Assembly: GCF_900108505.1 (NCBI RefSeq)
Contig: NZ_FNWU01000009.1
Coordinates: forward strand, 1-64,000
DNA from: Halopenitus malekzadehii
GTDB taxonomy: Archaea > Halobacteriota > Halobacteria > Halobacteriales > Haloferacaceae
DNA length: 64,000 nt
Direction: 5' to 3'
In this document: positions 57,729-64,000 of the stretch, piece by piece
How the letters are laid out: the number at the start of each line of letters is the position of its first letter
Numbering within the stretch: position 1 is the stretch's first letter
Translations under genes and position numbers: made by a program
The notes under the pieces: model-generated
What the model saw: only the letters and a program-made list of their open reading frames with translations
The model's database searches: none
What the model was told of the DNA's origin: nothing

Positions 57729-59360
57729 ATGAGTTCGCATCGACTTCCCACCCTTCTTGCCCTCCTCGTGGTCGGCGCCGCCCTCGGCGGCGTCGCCCTC
57801 GTGCCCGCGACGGGCGTGGCCCAACAGCAGTCCGGCGAGGTGATCGGCCAGCCGGACGTCAGCTTCGCGACGGCGAGCGGCGAGATGATCGCGGGCAGCC
57901 GTTCCGAGCTCTCGATCGGGATCACGAACCGCGGCAAGATCGACAAGGGTGGTCCCGCCCAGTACGAGGAGCGCGTCACGACCGCCCGTGGGATGACGAT
58001 GGAGATCGACGACTCGAACGGTCCGATCGACGTCCGAACCGGGCAGATCACGGTCGGGAATCTCCCGACCGGCTCCACGGAGACGACGGTCCCGATCACG
58101 GTTGCGGAGAGTGCCGAACCGGGAACCTACCGGCTCCCGATCGAATACGAGTATCAGTTCACTCGCCTCGTCGATTATGACCCCTATGGAACCGATTACG
58201 GCGAGTTCACGCGCGAGCGAACCGGGTCGATCACCGTTGAGGTGACCGAGGACGCACGCTTCGAGGTCGTCGACACGAATATGACGGCACAGATCGGCGA
58301 CCAAAGCGACGTCTCGATGACCCTCCGGAACGTCGGATCCAAGCCGGCCAGCGACGCGAGCGTCGTCGCGGAATCGCGCAGCAGCGCGTTGACCTTCGAG
58401 TCGGGCGAGACGAGTTCGAACGCCTTCATCGGCGCCTGGGAGCCCGGTGAGACGCGCACGATCAACTACACCGTCTCGCTGGCCACCGACGCAGCTCGCC
58501 GGGGGTACACCCTCGACCTCTCGGTGAACTACGCGGACACGGACGGCATCGGTACGTCCGCCCCACCGATGACGGCCGGCATCTCGACCGTCGACGAGCA
58601 GTCGTTCGCCTTCGAGGACGTCTCCTCCACGCTGCGCGTCGGCGAGGACGGCGAGATCGCCGGGACCGTCACGAACACCGGGCCGCAGACGGCCGACGGC
58701 GTCGTGGTCCAGTATGCCGATGACTCGGCGAACGTGCTCCCGATCGAGGAGTCCGTCGCCGTGGGGTCGCTGGGTCCCGGCGAGTCCGCGTCCTTCGAAC
58801 TCCCGATCGAGGTTGGCAGCGAGGCGGAGGCCGGCGCGAAATCGATCGGCTTTGCCGTCAGCTACCGGAACCAGAACGGCGACCGGCGCAGCTACGACAA
58901 GCTCGACGTGACCGCCGACGTCGCGCCCGAACGCGACCAGTTCGACGTCTCGATCGACAACGCGACCATCGAGTCCGGCGGTTCGCGGACGATCTCGGTC
59001 GCGGTCACGAACAACCTCGACGAGACGGCTTCGGACGTCGAGGCGCGGCTGTTCGCCAACGACCCGCTCGACACCGGGGAGACCGATACCGGATACGTCC
59101 AGTCCATCGAGCCGGGTGAGACCGTCGAGGTGACCTTCGAGTTGGCGGCGTCCGGTACCGCGACGCCCGGGAAGACGTACCCGATATCCTTCGACTTCCG
59201 GTACGACGACGCCGACGGCAACAGCCAGCTGACGGATACGGTCCGGGCCCCGGTCGACGTCGTCGAGTCCGAGGGCGGCGGGTTGCCGGTGCCGCTGCTG
59301 GTGGGGGCCGTCCTCGGTATCGCGGTCATCGGCGCGGTCGTCTGGTACCGGAGGCAGTAG
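57729..59360 (+). CDS. Exported S-layer-like (COG1361) protein with C-terminal membrane anchor
   Basis: 543 aa. Signal peptide (LLALLVVGAALGGVALVPATGVA), several CARDB/NEW3-like beta domains (TNRGKIDKGG, LRNVGSKPASDASV, VTNTGPQTADGVVV, VTNNLDETASDVEAR) and a C-terminal helix LVGAVLGIAVIGAVVWYRRQ. Extracellular, anchored. ATG 57729 starts the signal. It lies three bases before the RND transporter gene, so the two likely work together. Confidence 0.85.
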   Translation: MSSHRLPTLLALLVVGAALGGVALVPATGVAQQQSGEVIGQPDVSFATASGEMIAGSRSELSIGITNRGKIDKGGPAQYEERVTTARGMTMEIDDSNGPIDVRTGQITVGNLPTGSTETTVPITVAESAEPGTYRLPIEYEYQFTRLVDYDPYGTDYGEFTRERTGSITVEVTEDARFEVVDTNMTAQIGDQSDVSMTLRNVGSKPASDASVVAESRSSALTFESGETSSNAFIGAWEPGETRTINYTVSLATDAARRGYTLDLSVNYADTDGIGTSAPPMTAGISTVDEQSFAFEDVSSTLRVGEDGEIAGTVTNTGPQTADGVVVQYADDSANVLPIEESVAVGSLGPGESASFELPIEVGSEAEAGAKSIGFAVSYRNQNGDRRSYDKLDVTADVAPERDQFDVSIDNATIESGGSRTISVAVTNNLDETASDVEARLFANDPLDTGETDTGYVQSIEPGETVEVTFELAASGTATPGKTYPISFDFRYDDADGNSQLTDTVRAPVDVVESEGGGLPVPLLVGAVLGIAVIGAVVWYRRQ

Positions 59361-59363
59361 CTG

Positions 59364-61844
59364 ATGTCGCTCGGCGACCGGATCGAGACGGCGACGACGC
59401 GGCTCAACACGACGATCGTCGACAGTCCGCGGCGCGTCGTGATCGCGTTCCTGGTGCTCACCGTCCTCTTTACGGGCGGATTCGGGCTCATCAGCACCGA
59501 GACGGACTCCACCGAGTCGTTCACCGAGGATCTCCCCGAGCAGGAGGCGCTCGATGCGGTCAACGCGGAGTTCGAGGACCCATTCGAGGCGGACGACGAG
59601 TCGACACAGCTGATCCACACCGGCGGTAACGTCCTCTCGAAGCAGGCGCTCGAGCGGAACCTCCGGATCCTCGAGCGCGTCGAGCGGCGCGACGACCTCC
59701 GGATGGCGGGGGCTGGCGGGCCCGCACCGATGATCGCACAGGCGATCGACCCGTCGGCGACGACCGCCGCCGAGCAGCGGCGCGTCATCGAGCGGTCCTC
59801 CCCGAGCGAGATCCGGCGGGCGATCCGGGATCTTTCGGGGACCGAGCAGTTTTCACGGCTCCTCTCGGAGGACTTCAACCCGAGCGACCCCTCCGCCTCG
59901 GCGTCGATGACGAGCATCTCCCACGACGTGCCGAGCGGCTTCACTGACGGCGACCTCACGGACATCCAGACGAGCGTCGAGACGATCGCCTCGGACGTCC
60001 CCGGCGACATCCGGGTGTTCGGCACCGGGATCACGAACGCGGAGATGGGCAACGTCATCGCCGACTCGCTGTCGATCGTGATGCCCGTGGTCGTCGTCCT
60101 GCTGTTGGCCTTTCTGACGGTCGCCTACCGGGACCCGATCGACCTGGCCTTGGGGCTGTTGGCGCTGTTGATGACGGTGATCTGGACGTTCGGCTTCCTC
60201 GGGTACGCGGGCATCCCGTTCAACCAACAGATGATCTCCGTGCCGGTGTTGCTGTTGGCGGTCGGGGTCGACTTCGGGATCCACATCATCAACCGCTACC
60301 GCGAGGAGGCGGTTCGGGGCTTCGAGCCGACCGAGGCGATGCGGGAGGCCAACGGCCAGCTGCTGGTCGCATTCGTGATCGTCACGATCACGACCGTCTT
60401 CGGGTTCGGGGCGAACGTGATCTCGGATCTGGGACCGATCCGGAACATGGGGATCGCCTCCTCGGTGGGCATCATCTTCACGTTCCTCATCTTCGGACTG
60501 TTCCTTCCGGCGGCCAAACTCGAGGTGGACCGCGTCCGGGAGCGACTCGGCGTTCCCGAGTTCAACTCGGCGCCGATCGCCTCCGAGGACTCCGCGCTCG
60601 GGCGGGCGCTCGCGTTTCCCGCGGTCGTCAGCCGCTACGCGCCCGTGGCCTTCGTGGTCCTCCTGCTGCTGTCCGGCGGGGTGGCGACGGCGTACGGTAG
60701 CGGCGTCGACACCTCCTTCGAGACGGAGGACTTCCTCCCGCCCGAGGAGCAGCCGGCGTACGTGACCGTCCTCCCCGAACCGTTCGCGCCCGGCGAGTAC
60801 ACCGTCACGGAGACGATCAACCTGCTCGAGGAGAGGTTCGCGACCAACCAGGACCAGTCGGTGAAGCTGTACGTCGAGGGGAACTTCGAGGAGGACCACG
60901 CCCTCGAGTCGCTCGCGGCGCCCAACGACGACCCGCCCGACTCGTTGGCGGTGGGCGAGGGCGGCGGCGCGCGACCGCAGGGGAGCATCCTCACCGTGAT
61001 CAACGACCACGCCGATCGGGACCCCGAGTTCGCGGCGCTCGTGGCGCGTAACGACCGGGACGGCAACGGGATCCCGGACCGGAACCTCGACCGGATCTAC
61101 GACGAGCTGTTCGCGGCCGACGCCGGCGCCGACGCGGTCCTGACCGAGGACCGCCGCAGCGCACAGGTCACCTATGCGATCGAGTCCGACGCCTCCCAGT
61201 CGGAGGCGGCCGCCGACACGCGCGAGTTCGCCGAGGACTTCCGGTACACGGCGACCGCCACCGGGTCGCTCGTCGTCTTCGACGCGGTGACGGACGTCAT
61301 CTTCGCCTCGGCGATCAACGGGCTGATCGTGGCCGTCGGGCTGACCGGGGTGTTCCTCGTGATCTCCTACGGGGCCCTGGAGCGCAAGCCGATGCTGGGC
61401 GTCGTCAACGTCTTCCCGATCCTGATCGCGATCGCCTACCTGCTGGGGACGATGCGGCTGCTCGGGATGTCGCTGAACGCGCTCACGGCGACCATCCTCT
61501 CCATCTCGATCGGGCTCGGGATCGCCTACTCCGTCCACACCACCCACCGGTTCATCGACGAGTACAACGCCGGCCACGACGCCCACGAGGCGATGGTGAT
61601 CACCCTCTCGGGGACCGGCGGCGCGCTGTTGGGCAGCATGCTCACCACGTCGCTGGGGACCGGCGCGCTTGCGCTCGCGATCACGCCCGTGCTCGGCGAC
61701 TTCGGGCTCCTGATGGCGCTGAGCGTGACCTACTCGTTCGTGATGGCCGTGGTCGCGTTGCCCCCCGCGATGTTGCTGTGGGCGCGCTACGACGCGGCGG
61801 GGTCGATCACGGGACTGGTCGCGTCCGCGAGCGGGGGTTCGTAG
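59364..61844 (+). CDS. RND/MMPL-family transporter
   Basis: 826 aa with two repeated halves, each a TM helix, a large outer loop and five helices. VLLLAVGVDFGIHIINRYREE and LSISIGLGIAYSVHTTHRFIDEY are the conserved fourth-helix motifs with the proton-relay Asp (first half) and Ser/His (second). Proton- or ion-driven export of lipids or hydrophobic compounds is the family role; substrate unknown. Confidence 0.88.
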   Translation: MSLGDRIETATTRLNTTIVDSPRRVVIAFLVLTVLFTGGFGLISTETDSTESFTEDLPEQEALDAVNAEFEDPFEADDESTQLIHTGGNVLSKQALERNLRILERVERRDDLRMAGAGGPAPMIAQAIDPSATTAAEQRRVIERSSPSEIRRAIRDLSGTEQFSRLLSEDFNPSDPSASASMTSISHDVPSGFTDGDLTDIQTSVETIASDVPGDIRVFGTGITNAEMGNVIADSLSIVMPVVVVLLLAFLTVAYRDPIDLALGLLALLMTVIWTFGFLGYAGIPFNQQMISVPVLLLAVGVDFGIHIINRYREEAVRGFEPTEAMREANGQLLVAFVIVTITTVFGFGANVISDLGPIRNMGIASSVGIIFTFLIFGLFLPAAKLEVDRVRERLGVPEFNSAPIASEDSALGRALAFPAVVSRYAPVAFVVLLLLSGGVATAYGSGVDTSFETEDFLPPEEQPAYVTVLPEPFAPGEYTVTETINLLEERFATNQDQSVKLYVEGNFEEDHALESLAAPNDDPPDSLAVGEGGGARPQGSILTVINDHADRDPEFAALVARNDRDGNGIPDRNLDRIYDELFAADAGADAVLTEDRRSAQVTYAIESDASQSEAAADTREFAEDFRYTATATGSLVVFDAVTDVIFASAINGLIVAVGLTGVFLVISYGALERKPMLGVVNVFPILIAIAYLLGTMRLLGMSLNALTATILSISIGLGIAYSVHTTHRFIDEYNAGHDAHEAMVITLSGTGGALLGSMLTTSLGTGALALAITPVLGDFGLLMALSVTYSFVMAVVALPPAMLLWARYDAAGSITGLVASASGGS

Positions 61845-61878
61845 GCGGCGTTCGAGACGATACATAGCTCGTCGGATC

Positions 61879-62328
61879 TCACGGTGCTGCGGCTGCGGCG
61901 TCTCCCGTCTCCGGGTCGAACGGGAGGGTGATGACGAGTTCGTCGAACCAGACGACCGGGCGCTTCCGCTGGCCGTCTTCCTCGAAGAAGATGATGCCCA
62001 GCTGGGCGAGCCGGCCCAGCTCCTCGTGGACGTTCTTCACGTCCCGGTCGACGACACGTGCGGTCTCGTTGATGCTGGCTGGCTCTTCCCGGCGGATCGC
62101 TTCGATGAGATCGAGGACACGCGGCGTCAGCGTCTCCATCAGGTCGTCGTAACTGGTGAACGAGAGCGTCGGCGTGGAATCCGCCGCGTTCCCCCGTTCG
62201 AGCGCCTCGATGTCATCGGTACCGTCCTCGTGGAACTCACTGGACGACGTGACGGTCACGACGAGGGTTGATTCGGCCCGAAGCCGTTCGCGCTCCATCC
62301 GGTGCAGCGGTGGCGTGGTATCGTTCAT
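61879..62328 (-). CDS. TumA-like (HVO_A0114-type) DNA-binding antitoxin-like protein
   Basis: 149 aa. LTPRVLDLIEAIRREEPASINETARVVDRDVKNVHEELGRLAQLGIIFFEED is a wHTH like that of the gene at 62594. A partly decayed toxin-like reading frame stands immediately upstream. Start ATG 62328; a GTG at 62355 is also in frame. It may still repress its own promoter or neutralise related toxins. Confidence 0.75.
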   Translation of the reverse strand: MNDTTPPLHRMERERLRAESTLVVTVTSSSEFHEDGTDDIEALERGNAADSTPTLSFTSYDDLMETLTPRVLDLIEAIRREEPASINETARVVDRDVKNVHEELGRLAQLGIIFFEEDGQRKRPVVWFDELVITLPFDPETGDAAAAAP

Positions 62329-62351
62329 GGTATCACCGTGGTGTGACGGCC

Positions 62352-62420
62352 TCACGTGACCTCGAACTCGAATTTCGGAATCTCGCTCCGGAACCGTTCC
62401 CGGAGCTCGACCACTCCTCG
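62352..62420 (-). pseudogene. C-terminal remnant of a TumE-like toxin
   Basis: The minus strand encodes RGVVELRERFRSEIPK then FEFEVT and stop. This aligns with GMIELLERFETEV at the end of the intact toxin at 63049. No start or N-terminal half is seen between 62421 and 62593. Confidence 0.55.
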
Positions 62421-62593
62421 CGTCCGGCAGTCGCGGTGTCCAGTGGGTGAACGCGGGTCACAGCCGGGTCCCGTTCCGTTTCGTCGGCGTTATGCTGTGA
62501 CATTTTTGGGTGGATGGCGTCGAGTACGATCGTCGTTCGTTCCGGCTTCCGTTCATACGCTTCGTCGGATATGCGGTACCGCCGGCTGCCTCG

Positions 62594-63025
62594 CTACGCT
62601 CCGGCTCCTTCCTTCGCCGCGTCGTCGTTCACCAGTGAGTAGTGGACCTGGATGTCGTCGTACTGCGCGACGGGGCGTTTCGAACGGCCGTCGGACACCA
62701 GATCGATGACGCCGAGTTCGGCGAGTTCGGTGAGATTTCGATGGACCTGCTTGAAATCCCGGTCAGCCAGATCTGCCGCCGCCCGCATACTTTCCGGCTG
62801 GTGCTGACGGATCACGCGCAGCAGTTCCAAGTTTGCTGGACTCAGGAGCCGGGAGAGTTCGGCTTCGGACTCGAAGTTGAGCACGTGAACGTGTCCGATA
62901 TCCGTGGGATCGTCGCCGGATTCGGTCGCTCGAAGCATCTCCTTCGTTTGGTTTCGGAGTCGGTTCTGGGCCCCAACGTAGACGTGGAGCGTTCGATCGT
63001 CGGGAGTCGGTTCGGAGTCCGTCAT
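62594..63025 (-). CDS. TumA-like antitoxin (HVO_A0114-type)
   Basis: 143 aa. LLSPANLELLRVIRQHQPESMRAAADLADRDFKQVHRNLTELAELGVIDLVSDGRSKRP is a wHTH for operator binding; the N-terminus (LHVYVGAQNRLRNQTKEML) may contact the toxin. It starts 23 bp after the toxin gene. Confidence 0.82.
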   Translation of the reverse strand: MTDSEPTPDDRTLHVYVGAQNRLRNQTKEMLRATESGDDPTDIGHVHVLNFESEAELSRLLSPANLELLRVIRQHQPESMRAAADLADRDFKQVHRNLTELAELGVIDLVSDGRSKRPVAQYDDIQVHYSLVNDDAAKEGAGA

Positions 63026-63048
63026 TGTGTCGTGTGTCTGGTGGCGGT

Positions 63049-63330
63049 TCAGGGACGGCGTTCGTCGACCTCCGTCTCGAAGCGTTCCAGGAGTTCGATC
63101 ATTCCGGGAAACTCGATTTCCGTCACACCCTCGGACGTGTGGCGTTCGTGTCCCTTCGTGTCCTCATGAGCGTTATCATACCTGAGGACCGTCTCTCCGT
63201 CAAGCGTGCCGAAGTGGAGCGAATACTTGTAGCCCGATGGGTATGCCGGATCGTCCGTTTCGATGATGGTCTGTCGTTCGACGTAGCCATCGAAGGTGTT
63301 GGTGAAGTCCCGGATGATCCGAGCGTCCAT
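63049..63330 (-). CDS. TumE-like toxin (DUF6516)
   Basis: 93 aa. YKYSLHFGTLDGETVLRYDNAHEDTKGHERHT and FPGMIELLERFETEV match the TumE family of putative mRNA-interferase-like toxins. The His/Asp-rich NAHEDTKGHERH core is the likely active site. Transcribed with the TumA-like gene. Confidence 0.8.
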   Translation of the reverse strand: MDARIIRDFTNTFDGYVERQTIIETDDPAYPSGYKYSLHFGTLDGETVLRYDNAHEDTKGHERHTSEGVTEIEFPGMIELLERFETEVDERRP

Positions 63331-63358
63331 CGACGTATGATGGATCGATCCACATCAC

Positions 63359-63364
63359 AATAAA
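63359..63364 (-). promoter_or_regulatory. TATA box of the TumE/TumA-like operon
   Basis: TTTATT on the minus strand, 29-34 nt before ATG 63330. The wHTH product probably binds nearby. Confidence 0.5.
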
Positions 63365-63587
63365 TCTATGGTGAGCGCTTCTTGTGGCGCTCACGGTCCT
63401 ATCGAGCATCGCGCTCGGTCCATCGCCCAAAGTATTTACCCACGCCATCGCTCTTTCGGGATGAACACGCAGGATCCGGGGCGTCGATCCGCCCCGGTCC
63501 GGACCCGGAACGTCGACCGCGGGCGTCGACGACGTCGGTTCGGGGCCGCGGCGCCCCGCCGGTCGACCCGGGTCGAGACATACAACG

Positions 63588-64000
63588 ATGACACGCGACA
63601 CCTACGTCCCACCGATCCTTCTCGCGGCACTCTGCTGTGCGGTCGTCTGTGCGGTCGTCTGTGCGGTCGCGATCGCGCCGGCCGCGGCCGCCGCCTCGCC
63701 GTCCGCCGTCTCTCCATCGGCCACCGCCCCGTCCGCCGCCACGACCGTCGAGACCGCGACCGCGACGCCCGAGTCGGCGACCACCGCGACCGCGACGCCC
63801 GACCCGGCGTCGACCGACGGGAACGCGACGATCACGGTCGGGTCGGCGGGGGACGCGAACTCGACCGCCCAGGTCGCGGAGCCGGACGCCGAGGCGGTCG
63901 GGGGCTGGAGCGAAGCGACCTACGAGGACCCGGCGGGCGACATCGTCACGCTCACGCTGGACCTCTCGGCGGCGGCCGGCGCCGAGGGTGCGGACGGGGA
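63588..64000 (+). CDS. Surface glycoprotein N-terminus (BGTF/DUF7827-like), cut by window end
   Basis: 137 codons visible. Signal peptide with ILLAALCCAVVCAVVCAVAIA (unusual Cys-rich repeats), an Ala/Ser/Thr/Pro stalk (VETATATPESATTATATP), then YEDPAGDIVTLTLDL, the start of the haloarchaeal surface BGTF-type domain. Sequons NAT and NST are present. Probably a large cell-surface or S-layer-associated protein. Confidence 0.75.
   Translation, partial: MTRDTYVPPILLAALCCAVVCAVVCAVAIAPAAAAASPSAVSPSATAPSAATTVETATATPESATTATATPDPASTDGNATITVGSAGDANSTAQVAEPDAEAVGGWSEATYEDPAGDIVTLTLDLSAAAGAEGADG

Noticed and set aside
59853-61865. A 670-codon open frame on the minus strand opposite the RND transporter
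   Set aside because: It is rich in Arg and His, has no domain, and mirrors the G/C third-position bias of the real gene. Similar antisense frames oppose sdhA (37771-39849) and mutS (24656-26662) and are dropped for the same reason.

Overview
The window is a stretch of haloarchaeal chromosome (class Halobacteria, genus not determined). The proteins are strongly acidic, third codon positions are G/C rich, and many genes start 25-30 nt after a TATA-like box, as leaderless haloarchaeal transcripts do. The gene set is archaeal: Rpo7/Spt4, aIF2-gamma, class I LysRS, CofH, GTP-dependent dephospho-CoA kinase, type IV pilins with an archaeal signal peptide, and many small proteins found only in haloarchaea. 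Nearly all of the DNA is tightly packed core chromosome. Three patches look acquired or unstable: the left edge (1-2.0 kb), 16.7-20.3 kb, and the right edge (61.9-63.4 kb).

Layout. 0-2 kb: an IS200/IS605 element with a broken tnpA and an open tnpB, full of perfect micro-hairpins. 2-16.6 kb: gcvH, a ThDP enzyme, an NYN-domain protein, a membrane histidine kinase, small membrane and zinc proteins, a Tat lipoprotein with PQQ-type beta-propeller repeats, HPP and nucleoside-gate membrane proteins, an M29 aminopeptidase, HIT, TatD, DUF1405 and FxsA. 16.7-18.6 kb: tRNA-Ile(GAT) and a 1.9-kb integrated mini-element with ~98-bp direct repeats, a tyrosine recombinase and a 55-aa membrane protein. 18.6-20.3 kb: an AT-richer patch with a conserved haloarchaeal protein and an unrecognised ORF. 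20.3-35.8 kb: pilin, thrB, pdxS, a J-domain/ferredoxin fusion, a membrane J protein, mutS-mutL, lysS/pyrH, a glycosyltransferase with a flippase-like protein, and a MoaE-type protein.

35.9-64 kb: sdhCDBA, a uracil-DNA glycosylase family protein, tRNA-Ser(TGA), Mn/Fe superoxide dismutase, a P-loop ATPase, a GTPBP1-like GTPase, a two-gene MgtE transporter, pyrG-guaA(B), an information-processing operon read leftward (aIF2-gamma, PIN protein, Rpo7, Spt4, dephospho-CoA kinase), two conserved small proteins, two winged-helix regulators, cofH, an S-layer-domain protein followed by an RND/MMPL transporter, a TumE/TumA-like toxin-antitoxin locus with a decayed second copy, and the start of a surface glycoprotein.

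The metabolic genes cover amino acid (thrB, gcvH), cofactor (pdxS, cofH, moaE, dephospho-CoA kinase), nucleotide (pyrH, pyrG, guaA) and respiratory (sdh) functions of an aerobic heterotroph. No rRNA, CRISPR array or complete provirus is present. The most unusual items are the micro-palindromes in the insertion sequence, the minimal tRNA-Ile integrative element, a regulator whose only plausible start is CTG placed directly after the cofH stop, and a toxin-gene fragment upstream of an orphan antitoxin-like gene.
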